The notes below the pieces were generated by a model that made no database searches, was not told the origin of the DNA, and was given only the letters and a program-made list of their open reading frames with translations. DNA of 28,285 nt. Origin: JBEGQX01 sp041180805 (GTDB lineage: Bacteria > Planctomycetota > Planctomycetia > Gemmatales > Gemmataceae). This document shows positions 16,207 through 25,043 of this stretch, piece by piece (positions within the stretch are counted from its first letter, which is position 1; each line of letters starts with the position of its first letter). Location of the stretch: assembly GCA_041180805.1 (NCBI GenBank), contig JBEGQX010000158.1:1-28285 (forward strand), in the 5' to 3' direction. A program made the translations under genes and the position numbers.

Positions 16207-17226
16207 AGATTGGTAAAAAAGAACACACCATGCTATGGCGTTGAACATGGAATGCACCAAAATCGGACCAAGCAAATTTCCTGATTTCATGTAAACCAAG
16301 CCAAGTCCATATCCCAAAAGGGTAAGTGGTACAGGCGATGGCCATGCGAAACTGTGGACCATTCCAAATAACAGGCCAGTGCCCGCTATGGTCGCATGGG
16401 ATTTCAGGGATTCTTTTTGAGATACCCAGTGAATGATTTGGGCCATGGCAATACAAAAGAGTAGAGGTTGAAGTGTCTGGAGTAAGATTGCCTTGTCCGA
16501 TGGATTTTCCAAAATCAGGTTATTAGCCCAGAGCAATTGGCAACTTTTTTGCAGATCTTTGAATTGGAAAAGAATCGTTACGACCACCGAAGCCATTGCC
16601 GCTTGCGTTGCGCCGTTAGCCCTTGATAGGAACCAAGGTTGCAGAAGGCCTCGGAAAAGCTGTTCCTCCAGAAATGCCGCGCCAATCACAGCGGACAAAA
16701 AAAACAAAACCCATTCCAATGCAGCAAGCTGCATGGATCCCAATTCCACCAATGGGTGGTCGTTAATTTCCGGAAAACCTGCTATTTGTAGCAATTTGAC
16801 CGTCAATAACTGAACGATATACGCCGACGGTATAAGCAAGAACACGGCCTTGATTGCCAGGGAAAAAGCTTGGGTAATTCTTAAAGTGTGTATACCCAGG
16901 GTGCTAATGGACTGGCCTGTTCTTAGCTTGAAAAAGATTGGAAAAAGAATTGCCATCAATGGGTATCCAATCCCGGTACTCCACAAGCCCAGGCGGGTTC
17001 GAACCGGAGAACGCTCCTCCATTTTTGCCTTATCGAGCATTTCCTGGAATTGTTCATGCCCGTAATAATAGCTTCCAAGACCTGAAGCACGGATGCCAAT
17101 ATCCATCAGGAAGAAAACAAAAAACACTAACAACAGGAGAAAGAATATGTCGCCTGCATAGATCGACTGGAAGCCTGACTCCCGGTTATTATCACAATCC
17201 GTAAGATAATTATTCTGATTTTGCAT
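16201..17226 (-). CDS. CPBP family intramembrane metalloprotease
   Basis: The 341-residue integral membrane protein has about eight hydrophobic segments; the first (residues about 26-44) follows a polar Asn-rich N-terminus. The three CPBP (Rce1-like/ABI) motifs are present: EEQLFR at 187-192 (catalytic Glu pair and Arg), GMVHSFAW with H291, and LVHSMFN with H325 and N329. Family members are glutamate/histidine intramembrane proteases, known for processing CAAX proteins in eukaryotes and implicated in bacteriocin self-immunity and protein anchoring in bacteria. No bacteriocin-like gene adjoins it, so the substrate is unknown. The ATG at 17226 lies 43 bases from the divergent trpC start. Its final Ser-stop codons are on the opposite strand of the ygfZ end. 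Confidence 0.88.
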   Translation of the reverse strand: MQNQNNYLTDCDNNRESGFQSIYAGDIFFLLLLVFFVFFLMDIGIRASGLGSYYYGHEQFQEMLDKAKMEERSPVRTRLGLWSTGIGYPLMAILFPIFFKLRTGQSISTLGIHTLRITQAFSLAIKAVFLLIPSAYIVQLLTVKLLQIAGFPEINDHPLVELGSMQLAALEWVLFFLSAVIGAAFLEEQLFRGLLQPWFLSRANGATQAAMASVVVTILFQFKDLQKSCQLLWANNLILENPSDKAILLQTLQPLLFCIAMAQIIHWVSQKESLKSHATIAGTGLLFGMVHSFAWPSPVPLTLLGYGLGLVYMKSGNLLGPILVHSMFNAIAWCVLFYQSS

Positions 17227-17269
17227 ACGGCTTCCTGTTACTCCAAGAATTCCAGTTTAAGGGCTCTGC

Positions 17270-18064
17270 ATGGCTAAGGAAACCATTCTCGACAAAATTG
17301 TGGCTAGAAAGTTTGAAGAAGTTGCCAGTGCAAAAAGGCAGAAAAGCCTCTTGGAACTTCAAAGGGCAGCAGAAACTGTGGCACCAAGGAATAGTTTCCT
17401 GGATGCCCTGGTAAATGCCAGGGGAATTGGAATTATTGCGGAAATAAAAAAAGCCTCACCATCCGCCGGGGTGATGCGCGCTAATTTTGACCCTGCAAAC
17501 ATCGCTAAAGATTATCTTGCGGGTGGGGTGGATTGCATCAGTGTTTTGACGGACAGGGATTTTTTTCAGGGATCCTTGGAGCATTTGGAATCTGTGGGAA
17601 AGGTGGTGGACACACCTTTGCTAAGGAAAGATTTTGTGGTGGATGAGTACCAATTGGTGGAGGCCAAGATTCATGGGGCAAGCGCTGCCCTTTTTATTGC
17701 AGAAGTTCTTCTGGGTGATGAACTGGCCATGCTTGTAAAAAAGGCCATTGCATTAGGTTTGGAACCTTTGGTTGAACTTTATGAACCTCAACATCTGGCG
17801 AGGGTCTTGAACTGTGGAACCCGTCTTGTGGGTATCAATAATCGTGATCTACGCACATTTGAAACGCGTCTTGAGCATACTCTGGATCTCTTGCCTCATA
17901 TTGGCCGGGAATACCTCGTGGTCAGTGAAAGTGGCATAAAAACGCCTGCAGATGTTCGATTGCTTCGAAGCGCAGGTGCTCGAGCCATTCTAGTGGGGGA
18001 AACTTTCATGCGCAGTCCGGATATCCGGGCCACGCTCGAAGAATTGCGAAGTGGATCACTGTAA
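17270..18064 (+). CDS. trpC: Indole-3-glycerol phosphate synthase
   Basis: The enzyme closes the indole ring in tryptophan biosynthesis, converting CdRP to indole-3-glycerol phosphate with loss of CO2. The 264-residue TIM barrel has the expected signatures: AEIKKASPSAG with K60, LRKDFVVDEYQ with K120, VELYEP with E169, GINNRDL at 188-194, VSESGI at 218-223 and a phosphate-binding AILVGET. Length is normal for a stand-alone TrpC without a TrpF fusion. AAGGG precedes the ATG at 17270. The stop codon overlaps the tilS start by one base (TAATG), implying translational coupling. No other trp gene is in the window, so the pathway is dispersed here. Confidence 0.97.
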   Translation: MAKETILDKIVARKFEEVASAKRQKSLLELQRAAETVAPRNSFLDALVNARGIGIIAEIKKASPSAGVMRANFDPANIAKDYLAGGVDCISVLTDRDFFQGSLEHLESVGKVVDTPLLRKDFVVDEYQLVEAKIHGASAALFIAEVLLGDELAMLVKKAIALGLEPLVELYEPQHLARVLNCGTRLVGINNRDLRTFETRLEHTLDLLPHIGREYLVVSESGIKTPADVRLLRSAGARAILVGETFMRSPDIRATLEELRSGSL

Positions 18065-19083
18065 TGACTACGGATCGGGTACTTGGGAAAGTCGAAAAAT
18101 TCCTGCTTACCTGCGAAGGATTGGACCGGGGAGTCTTGGTTGGAGTTTCAGGCGGGGCGGATAGTATCTGCCTTACCCATGCTCTATTCAGGTTGGGTAG
18201 CCAGGGGCTCTTTTCCAAAATGCTAATTGCTCATGTCAATCATGGCTTGCGGGGGAACGAGAGTGACTCCGATCATAAGTTCGTTGAGGATTTTGCAGCG
18301 ACACTGAAATCCCAAAATGCTGTCAGAGTGGATTACATATCCACGAAGGTTTGTTCCAATCCAAGCCAAAAAGGTAACTTGGAAAACATCGCAAGAAGCC
18401 ATCGTTACCACTTCTTTTCATCGCAACTGGTGGCGAATGCTATGAATTGGGTTTTTACAGCCCATAACCAGAATGATCAGGTGGAGACCATTTTGATGCG
18501 TTTGCTGCGGGGCGCCTCTTTGAAAGGTCTTGGTGGAATTCCCCTTAAAAGATCGCTGGGGGAGTCGGGTTGGGTTGGGCGCCCGTTGCTTAAGGTTAGC
18601 CGAAAAAGCATATTGAAGTATCTCGAGGCAAATAACCTGGCATGGAGGGAGGATTCGTCCAATAAAAGCCCAAGGTTTCTGCGCAACAGGGTCAGAAACC
18701 AGATGCTTCCAATCATGCATGAAATGATTGGAAATCGATTTGAAAAAGGCTTGCTGAGCCTATCTGGTGCAGCGCGAAAGTCCTTTCATCAGGAAGAGCA
18801 GTTGATTAAGGCATTGTTGCCTGAGATTGAAAAAACGCGAGTCGGAGAAAAATTGGTTCTTTCCCCGAAGGATCTGGCACTTCTGTCGGTACCTGTGCGG
18901 GCATCTCTGTTGGTCTACCTTTGGCGCAGGGAAGGGTGGGCAATAGATTCGATGAATAGCAATCGTTGGCGGTCAGTGGCCCATTCAATGATTCAAAAAG
19001 GCTGGTCCGTGGATATGCCTGAAGGAATTCGGTTGGAGAACACCGGATTTACCATTGTGATAGGCCCCAAAGACAGGCACTGA
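18064..19083 (+). CDS. tilS: tRNA(Ile)-lysidine synthetase
   Basis: TilS adds lysine to C34 of the CAU-anticodon isoleucine tRNA using ATP, so that it reads AUA. The 339-residue protein shows the PP-loop SGGADS at 29-34, HVNHGLRG shortly after, TAHNQNDQVETILMRLLRG (the family's AHxxDDxxET region with Asn replacing one Asp), LLKVSRKSI and WREDSSNKSPRFLRNRVR. It is shorter than E. coli TilS (about 430), so the C-terminal tRNA-binding domains are reduced, as in other short TilS proteins. It begins on the last base of the trpC stop. The pairing with trpC has no obvious metabolic reason and probably reflects operon packing. Confidence 0.93.
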   Translation: MTTDRVLGKVEKFLLTCEGLDRGVLVGVSGGADSICLTHALFRLGSQGLFSKMLIAHVNHGLRGNESDSDHKFVEDFAATLKSQNAVRVDYISTKVCSNPSQKGNLENIARSHRYHFFSSQLVANAMNWVFTAHNQNDQVETILMRLLRGASLKGLGGIPLKRSLGESGWVGRPLLKVSRKSILKYLEANNLAWREDSSNKSPRFLRNRVRNQMLPIMHEMIGNRFEKGLLSLSGAARKSFHQEEQLIKALLPEIEKTRVGEKLVLSPKDLALLSVPVRASLLVYLWRREGWAIDSMNSNRWRSVAHSMIQKGWSVDMPEGIRLENTGFTIVIGPKDRH

Positions 19084-19156
19084 ATTCTGGAAAAAGTTGC
19101 TGCAAACTTTCGGGTGGGTGATAGAATTCTGCCTTGTCGGGATTCGTTTGATTATC

Positions 19157-19163
19157 AAGGGAG
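19157..19163 (+). promoter_or_regulatory. Ribosome-binding site that fixes the purH start at GTG 19172
   Basis: AAGGGAG at 19157-19163 stands 8 bases before the GTG at 19172. The longer in-frame TTG at 19097 has no comparable site and would add about 25 residues that are unlike PurH N-termini. Confidence 0.7.
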
Positions 19164-19171
19164 TGTCAAAA

Positions 19172-20746
19172 GTGGATGCAATTCCAAGGCAGATTCGAAG
19201 GGTCTTGTTGAGCGTCAGTGATAAGTCGGGTTTGATTGATCTGGCAAAGGTGCTCGTCGGATATGGGGCGGAACTAGTTTCAACCGGGGGAACCAAGAAA
19301 GCTTTGCAGGATGCCGGTTTGAAAGCCTTGGATATTTCGGATATCACTGGTTTTCCCGAGATGTTGGATGGTCGCGTGAAAACCCTTCACCCAAAGGTGC
19401 ATGGTGGAATTCTTTACATTCGCGACAATAAAGATCATTCCGAAACGGTAAAGAATCATGGCATTGGCCCGATAGACATGGTGGTATGCAATCTTTATCC
19501 CTTTGTGAAAGTTGCATCTAACCCCAGCAGTTCCTACGAGGAAGTGGTTGAAAATATTGATATTGGCGGCCCTTCCATGGTTCGCTCCGCGGCTAAAAAC
19601 CACCATGATGTTGCGGTGATTACGGACCCATCGCAGTATTTCGCGATTATTCAGGAACTTCAGCAGAATAACGGGGCACTTGGCCTTGAGACCAGAAAAT
19701 TGCTCGCCAGGGATGCTTTTACACACACCGCAAACTACGATCTGGCGATTAGTCGTTATTTCAAGGGTCAGACCCAGGAGGCTTTCCCGGATCATTTGGA
19801 TTTGCATTTTGAACGCAAGCAAGTTCTTCGCTACGGGGAGAATCCACACCAGAAAGCTGCTTTCTATCTGGAGTTAAACCCGTCGAAGGATTCCCTGGCC
19901 TGTGCTTCCATTCTTCATGGCAAGGAATTGTCCTACAACAACCTGCTGGATTTGGATAGTGCATTGAATTTGGTAAGGGAACTGGATGGCAAAGCTGCTG
20001 TCATCCTGAAGCATAACAATCCTTGTGGGGCTGCTGTTTCTGGCACTTTGGAAAAAGCTTTCCGAGACGCATACGACGGCGATCCGCTAAGTGCGTATGG
20101 TGGAATCGTTGGCTTGAATCATGAAGTGGACGAAGCGACTGCCTTGGCCATGGCGGAACCCGGACGTTTTTTGGAATGTGTCATTGCCCCGGGCTTTTCC
20201 AAGGAGGCATTCGAGATTCTTACCACCAAGCCCACTTGGAAGAAGAGCGTAAGGCTTTTGGCCACCGGGCCATTCCATCCAATACGAGGTAGCGTGGAGA
20301 TTCGAAAAGTCGATGGCGGTTTGCTGGTGCAGGACAAGGATTCATCCTGTGAAAATGTTTCTCAGTGCAAGGTGGTTACCAGGAAAGTTCCCACAGTCAC
20401 GGAATTGAGCGATCTGAAATTTGCGTGGGTTGTATGCAAACATGTGAAAAGTAATGCCATCGTGGTGGCAAAGGATGGAAAATTACTTGGTACCGGTGCA
20501 GGGCAGATGAGTCGCGTTGATGCAGTGCAGAACGCCTTGAAAAAGGCCGGTGAAAAGGCCAGAGGCGCGGTTTTGGCATCGGATGCGTTTTTTCCATTCC
20601 GTGATGGTGTGGATGAGGCCGCAAAAGCCGGGATCGCGGCATTGATTCAGCCGGGCGGTTCCATGCGGGATGCAGATGCGATAACTTCTTGCGATGAGCA
20701 TGGCATGTCCATGGTGTTCACCGGGTTTCGCCATTTCAGGCATTAA
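19172..20746 (+). CDS. purH: Bifunctional AICAR transformylase/IMP cyclohydrolase
   Basis: PurH performs the last two steps of IMP synthesis. The N-terminal cyclohydrolase domain (about 1-200) has RRVLLSVSDKSGL, STGGTKKAL and DGRVKTLHPKVHGGIL. The C-terminal transformylase domain has RYGENPHQKAAFY, the catalytic KHNNPCGAA loop, SDAFFPFRDGVDEA, IQPGGSMRD and the closing VFTGFRHFRH. With the GTG start chosen from its ribosome-binding site the protein has 524 residues, close to the 529 of E. coli. It lies 88 bases downstream of tilS on the same strand. The enzyme appears complete, with both active sites preserved. Confidence 0.96.
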   Translation: MDAIPRQIRRVLLSVSDKSGLIDLAKVLVGYGAELVSTGGTKKALQDAGLKALDISDITGFPEMLDGRVKTLHPKVHGGILYIRDNKDHSETVKNHGIGPIDMVVCNLYPFVKVASNPSSSYEEVVENIDIGGPSMVRSAAKNHHDVAVITDPSQYFAIIQELQQNNGALGLETRKLLARDAFTHTANYDLAISRYFKGQTQEAFPDHLDLHFERKQVLRYGENPHQKAAFYLELNPSKDSLACASILHGKELSYNNLLDLDSALNLVRELDGKAAVILKHNNPCGAAVSGTLEKAFRDAYDGDPLSAYGGIVGLNHEVDEATALAMAEPGRFLECVIAPGFSKEAFEILTTKPTWKKSVRLLATGPFHPIRGSVEIRKVDGGLLVQDKDSSCENVSQCKVVTRKVPTVTELSDLKFAWVVCKHVKSNAIVVAKDGKLLGTGAGQMSRVDAVQNALKKAGEKARGAVLASDAFFPFRDGVDEAAKAGIAALIQPGGSMRDADAITSCDEHGMSMVFTGFRHFRH

Positions 20747-20785
20747 CAGTTTTGTTTTCCGGAAGATTGTAAAAAGGGGCTGATC

Positions 20786-21736
20786 ATGAAAACCATGAAT
20801 CGAAGATTGTTTTTCCAAACAACCATGGCTGGTCTTGGTGTGAAAATGCTACAGCCCATGGCTAATTCTGCGGAGAAAGAAAAAATGATTCCAATAGTCG
20901 ATACCCATCAGCATTTGTGGGACCTAACCAAGTTCAAACTGCCCTGGATTACAAAGGACAGCCCTTTAGGCAAAAGCTTTGTTCTTGGTGATTATGCGGA
21001 TGCCACCAAAGGCCTTAATGTGACAAAGTCCATTTACATGGAAGTGGATGTGGCCGAGGATCAACAAACCCAGGAAGTGGATTATGTGACCGATATTTGC
21101 AAAAGCGGGAAATCCACCATGGTGGCGGCAGTGGTTTCCGGAAGGCCCGCATCTTCAAACTTTGCAAAGTACCTTGATTACTTCAAAGGGAATAATTACA
21201 TCAAGGGAATACGCCAGGTACTTCATGTGCCTGCGACTCCACCGGGTTTTTGCAATCAGGCCGATTTTGTAAAGGGTATTCGTCTTCTTGGCCAGCGCAA
21301 CCTTAGTTTTGACTTATGTGTTCGTGGCACGGACTTGGAGCATACCGCAAAGTTGGTGGATTCCTGTCCGGATACGAGGTTTATCCTTGATCATTGCGGT
21401 AACCCCGACCTCAAGAACAAGAATCACGACGAATGGAAAAAAGGTCTGGCTTTGGTGGCCGCCAAGAAAAATGTCGTCGTGAAAGTTTCAGGCTTTATTG
21501 CCTCCACGACGGTTGGAGCATGGAAGGTTGAAGACCTTGCCCCAATTATCAACCATACTTTGGACTCTTTCGGTCCAGATCGAGTGATGTTTGGCGGTGA
21601 TTGGCCCGTTTGCACGCTTGCAGCGACTTACAAGGAATGGCTTACTTCCTTGCAGCAGGTGGTTCAGGCCCGTAGTGAACAGGATCGTAGGAAACTTTTT
21701 CACGATAACGCGGTCCGCTTCTATGGCATTGCCTGA
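20786..21736 (+). CDS. Tat-exported amidohydrolase (COG3618-like metal-dependent hydrolase)
   Basis: The 316-residue protein starts with a twin-arginine-like signal (MNRRLFFQ followed by TTMAGLGVKML), suggesting folded export. The barrel belongs to the amidohydrolase-2 group that includes L-fuconolactonase- and dicarboxylate-lactonase-like enzymes. Visible motifs are DTHQHLWD with H41 and H43, LDHCGNP with H203, and FGGDWPV with D272. These support lactone or related hydrolysis, but the substrate cannot be told. AAGGGG lies 6 bases before the ATG. It sits between purH and an IMPase-like gene, neither of which explains its role. Confidence 0.88.
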   Translation: MKTMNRRLFFQTTMAGLGVKMLQPMANSAEKEKMIPIVDTHQHLWDLTKFKLPWITKDSPLGKSFVLGDYADATKGLNVTKSIYMEVDVAEDQQTQEVDYVTDICKSGKSTMVAAVVSGRPASSNFAKYLDYFKGNNYIKGIRQVLHVPATPPGFCNQADFVKGIRLLGQRNLSFDLCVRGTDLEHTAKLVDSCPDTRFILDHCGNPDLKNKNHDEWKKGLALVAAKKNVVVKVSGFIASTTVGAWKVEDLAPIINHTLDSFGPDRVMFGGDWPVCTLAATYKEWLTSLQQVVQARSEQDRRKLFHDNAVRFYGIA

Positions 21737-21771
21737 GTCAAACACGCTTTTTAATGATCAAGGGTGGTTTC

Positions 21772-22581
21772 ATGTTTGAAAAAGAGTTGTTGGTCGCTCT
21801 GAACGCTGCCCATGAGGCGGGTGCCCTTATTGCAAAGGTGTATCAGTCTCTAAAGCCTCAAGAAAATGCCCCGGCTGATATCACTACCGAGACGGATCGG
21901 GAATCTCAGGAAACTGTTCTGAAGATTCTTCGAAAAGAGTTTCCAGCAGACACCTTGTGGGCAGAGGAAAAAACCCCGACTTTGGAACTCAGCCCCAAGG
22001 GGGCAAATCGAATTTGGGTGGTAGACCCAATCGATGGAACCCGTGGCTTTGCTATGAAAAATGGTGAATTTTCTGTCATGGTGGCACTTATGGTTAATGG
22101 AGAAGTGGTTGTTGGTGTAGTCCATGAACCGGCCACCGGCAAAACCACTTATGCGGCCAAGGGCCATGGATGCCATGTGACTAGTGATGGTAAAACCAGC
22201 CCATGCAGGGTGAAAACAACTCTAAAAATTTCAGATGCTGTTTTGGTTCAAAGCCATGCCAAACCAGGAAAACCTTCCAAGGCGGTCGCAGCTTTTGCCC
22301 CGGGAACGGTCGTTGAAAAATACTCCGCAGGCCTAAAAATGGCGATGGTGGCTCGTGGCGATGTTGACCTTTATGCCAACAATTACCCCGCGTTTCATGA
22401 CTGGGATATTTGCGCGGGCCACATTTTGGTGGAAGAGGCTGGCGGCAGGGTGACCGATTTTTCAGGGAACCCGATTCTCTATGGTGCACCTGGTTTCAAG
22501 CAAACCAAGGGAATGCTTGCAACCAATGGTCAGATTCATGATGCTGCTTTGGCAAGAACCACTGGGTTATTGGATGGCTAG
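21772..22581 (+). CDS. Inositol monophosphatase superfamily, CysQ/HAL2-like phosphatase
   Basis: This 269-residue cytoplasmic Mg-dependent phosphatase carries the family ligands: E65/E66 in WAEEKTP, D85 and D88 in VVDPIDGTRGF, and D212 in DWDICAGHILVEEAGG. The DPIDGTRGF form is closer to 3'(2'),5'-bisphosphate nucleotidases (CysQ/HAL2) than to DGTxNF inositol phosphatases. Histidinol-phosphate phosphatase remains possible because the superfamily is promiscuous. I choose ATG 21772 because AAGGGTGG lies just before it, whereas ATG 21754 lacks a ribosome-binding site. The gene ends only 3 bases from the end of the convergent thioredoxin/TPR gene, leaving no room for a terminator between them. 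Confidence 0.88.
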   Translation: MFEKELLVALNAAHEAGALIAKVYQSLKPQENAPADITTETDRESQETVLKILRKEFPADTLWAEEKTPTLELSPKGANRIWVVDPIDGTRGFAMKNGEFSVMVALMVNGEVVVGVVHEPATGKTTYAAKGHGCHVTSDGKTSPCRVKTTLKISDAVLVQSHAKPGKPSKAVAAFAPGTVVEKYSAGLKMAMVARGDVDLYANNYPAFHDWDICAGHILVEEAGGRVTDFSGNPILYGAPGFKQTKGMLATNGQIHDAALARTTGLLDG

Positions 22582-22584
22582 TTT

Positions 22585-23718
22585 CTATTTCTTGGAATCG
22601 GTACTTCGAACCATTGGCCCGGTAAGTCTAGCCAGGAGTATTTGAGCCATTTCCGCCTGTTTGCTTCCAGGAAAGGCCTGAATGGTTTTTTCCAGATAAA
22701 AGATCGCCTGCTGGGGCTGGCCTTTGCGTACCCAGGCTTCCGCGAAGCCAAGATACATTTGACCAAGCTTTTCACTGTTTTGTTCTATCACTATTCGCAT
22801 GGATTCTGGGTTATCCCTAATCTGGTTGGCAAGGACTGTGCCTTCCCTGGCCTCATTGGAACCCGGCGCCAGCACATTCAGCATTTCGCTTCTTTCCAAA
22901 CAGCTCGCAAGGTTGCCTAACTGAAAATCCTCGCGAATCAAATTAAGAATTTCAGGGGCTGCCGTCGAAACCCTGGTTTCACTTATGTCTTTTTTGGTTG
23001 CAATACTTGCAAGAAGCTGTCTGCCTTCCTTGGAGGCATCGGTCCCCTCGAATGTTCGTACAAGATCCTGTAGGATTTCCGCGGCCTCAGCACGACTGCC
23101 TTCATCTAGCAGTTTTTTGCCTTTGGTGTATCGGTCCGTTGCCTGTCTTTCCAAATCAAGAATCAGGTTGTTGGATTTGGTCTGTATGGGTCTGCTTTTG
23201 CCATCCTGAGATATCTTCTTTAGGATCAAAAGGGCCTTGCTGTATTCATCCTTTGCAATTGCTTTGGAGGCTTCCTGATAATCGGCCACCATCCATTCCG
23301 GTGTGATTGCAGTGGCGCGGAAGGATTCTAATTGTTCGATAAGAACTGGTGCTTCCATGAAGCCTTCCAAGAAACCTAAAATATTGCCCTCTGGGCCGGC
23401 GAAGACCATGGTGGGAAAACTTCGGATTTTAAGAGCAGCGGTAAGTGCGCTATTTTGTTTTGCGTGAACCTTCAAGGTTACCCACTGGCTGGTCAGTTTT
23501 TCCTGAACCTGGGTGTCTTGAAAGGTGCGCATATCCATCTGCTTGCACCAAAAACAGGAATCGGTGTGAAAGTCGATCAGCAATGGCAGGTTTTTTTCAA
23601 GCGCCTCCTTTCTGGCAGCCTGGTAATCATCGCGCCAGTGGATTTCCCCAGCCGGCAACATTGAACCCAATAAAAGAAGTAATCCCAGAGACATCCATGA
23701 ACGTTTTTTTGATGGCAT
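22585..23718 (-). CDS. Secreted thioredoxin-fold protein with TPR-like repeats
   Basis: The 377-residue product has a signal peptide (MPSKKRSW, hydrophobic core LGLLLLLG, ending LPAG). The thioredoxin-like domain (about 25-130) has the pair C55-x-x-C58 in SCFWCKQM and the cis-Pro at P102 in SFPTMVF, resembling DsbD-gamma or thioredoxin_7 domains. Residues about 145-375 are helical and include TPR-like units (YSKALLILKKIS, RAEAAEILQDLV, PQQAIFYLEKTIQAFPGS). It probably works as a periplasmic thiol-disulphide protein with a protein-binding scaffold. AGGAG 6 bases before the ATG at 23718 rules out the TTG at 23733. It follows xerC on the same strand after 21 bases. Confidence 0.88.
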   Translation of the reverse strand: MPSKKRSWMSLGLLLLLGSMLPAGEIHWRDDYQAARKEALEKNLPLLIDFHTDSCFWCKQMDMRTFQDTQVQEKLTSQWVTLKVHAKQNSALTAALKIRSFPTMVFAGPEGNILGFLEGFMEAPVLIEQLESFRATAITPEWMVADYQEASKAIAKDEYSKALLILKKISQDGKSRPIQTKSNNLILDLERQATDRYTKGKKLLDEGSRAEAAEILQDLVRTFEGTDASKEGRQLLASIATKKDISETRVSTAAPEILNLIREDFQLGNLASCLERSEMLNVLAPGSNEAREGTVLANQIRDNPESMRIVIEQNSEKLGQMYLGFAEAWVRKGQPQQAIFYLEKTIQAFPGSKQAEMAQILLARLTGPMVRSTDSKK

Positions 23719-23739
23719 TGCTTGCTCCTGCAAGTCGTG

Positions 23740-24639
23740 CTAGGCCCGGGGGTGGGCTTTCTTGTAACTTTCCTTGAGTCTGGTGGTCGTCAAATGCGTG
23801 TAAATCTGGGTTGTGCCCAGACTGCTGTGTCCCAATAATTCCTGCACCCCGCGGATGTCCGCCCCGGCATCCAGCAAATGGGTTGCAAAGGTGTGACGCA
23901 AAGTGTGGGGAGTTGACCTCGGATCCAAACCCACTGATTTGATGTACTTTTCAAGCAGTCTGCCCACGCTTCTTGTGGTTAGTCGGGTCCCATTCTTGCC
24001 CAGAAAGATTGCCTCGTTTTCCCTTACTTTCTGATTTTGCTGGCCTTTTCTGGCTTGCAAATAAGTGTTTAGCGCCTTGATGGCCGGTGGCCCCAAGAGC
24101 GCGATACGCTCTTTCTTGCCCTTTCCGCGCACAATGGCGGTGCCATCTCCGTATTCAATATCGTCCTGATTTAATGCGACCAATTCGCTCACGCGCAATC
24201 CCGCGGAGTAAAGGGTTTCCAAAATGGCGCGGTCGCGCAGAATCATCCATCCCTCGCCTTGCGGTGCATCCAAGAGCTTTTCAATATCTTGGTTGGACAT
24301 GAAATGTGGCAGGTTCTGATCCAGCCTGGGTCCCTTCAAACCATCCGTGGGATCTTTCTCGACTTTTTCCTCTCTGCGCAGATACCTGTACAGCGATCTT
24401 AAAGAGGCTAGCCTTCGGTGAATGGTCGAGCGGGAATAACCTTGCTCGCTAAGCCATGCTATAAAGGCGCGAACATGTCTGCTGGTGACTTGGTTTGGTT
24501 TAAGGGCTTGATTGGCAGTATGCCCTTTCAGGAAGTTGATTGCCTGGGCAAGATCCTCACGATAGGACTTCACAGTGAACTCGGAAGAGTTCTTTTCAAG
24601 GTTTAAATGACGCAGAAAGCCAGCCAAAGCCTGATTCAT
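23740..24639 (-). CDS. Tyrosine recombinase XerC/XerD
   Basis: Xer recombinases resolve chromosome dimers at dif during division. This 299-residue protein matches the family length and has an N-terminal SAM-like DNA-binding domain (about 1-90). The catalytic set is complete: R149 (GLRVSEL), K173/K175 in RGKGKKER, H245 and R248 (PHTLRHTFATHLL), H271 (LGHSS) and Y280 (TTQIYTHL). The sequence is equally close to XerC and XerD by eye, so I give no symbol. No integrated element, att site or excisionase adjoins it, which favours a housekeeping recombinase over a mobile integrase. A GGAG lies 10 bases before the ATG. Confidence 0.93.
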   Translation of the reverse strand: MNQALAGFLRHLNLEKNSSEFTVKSYREDLAQAINFLKGHTANQALKPNQVTSRHVRAFIAWLSEQGYSRSTIHRRLASLRSLYRYLRREEKVEKDPTDGLKGPRLDQNLPHFMSNQDIEKLLDAPQGEGWMILRDRAILETLYSAGLRVSELVALNQDDIEYGDGTAIVRGKGKKERIALLGPPAIKALNTYLQARKGQQNQKVRENEAIFLGKNGTRLTTRSVGRLLEKYIKSVGLDPRSTPHTLRHTFATHLLDAGADIRGVQELLGHSSLGTTQIYTHLTTTRLKESYKKAHPRA

Positions 24640-24667
24640 CCTGAAGCAGCTCCAGTATTAACCTTGT

Positions 24668-24898
24668 TCACCTGGGTAAACGCGAAGGAGTCAGTGTCTC
24701 CTTCTTTGAAAGCTTGATCTGGTTTTTGGCACGATGCGAAATTAGCGCCGCATCAAACCAGCTAATTAAAAGTTTGGGGTCTTCGGCTTGGTCGGATAGA
24801 GCTTGAACCAATTCTTCCCAGCCATCGTCATCAAACATATAGACAAACTGGTGCTCACCCTTGACCATGGCCAGAACATGAAAATCCTGCGACGACAT
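24668..24898 (-). CDS. Small hypothetical protein, 76 residues
   Basis: I do not recognise a named family. The protein is soluble and acidic in its first half (QFVYMFDDDGWEELVQAL, then DQAEDPKLLISWFDAAL) and ends in a basic tail (HRAKNQIKLSKKETLTPSRLPR). A strong Shine-Dalgarno, AGGAG at a 6-base spacing, precedes the ATG, and the stop lies 28 bases before xerC on the same strand. Both facts support a genuine gene. The composition suggests a small alpha/beta protein with a disordered cationic tail. Confidence 0.7.
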   Translation of the reverse strand: MSSQDFHVLAMVKGEHQFVYMFDDDGWEELVQALSDQAEDPKLLISWFDAALISHRAKNQIKLSKKETLTPSRLPR

Positions 24899-25043
24899 CC
24901 CATACTCCTAAAGAGGCAGATCTTCAGGAACTATCGACCAAAGGAAAGAAAGCCAAACAAGGAAAAGGAACCGAAGCAGGGAATGTTTTTTGAAAAAGGG
25001 CAAGTTGCCGTCAGGGTTTACCACCCTAAGCCAGGCGGAAAAC

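Noticed and set aside
19280..19849. 189-codon minus-strand frame within purH
   Set aside because: Antisense shadow of the highly conserved cyclohydrolase region.
23740..24639. Tyrosine recombinase as the integrase of a mobile element
   Set aside because: Its length and motifs fit housekeeping XerC/D, and there are no att repeats, tRNA, or phage/plasmid genes nearby.
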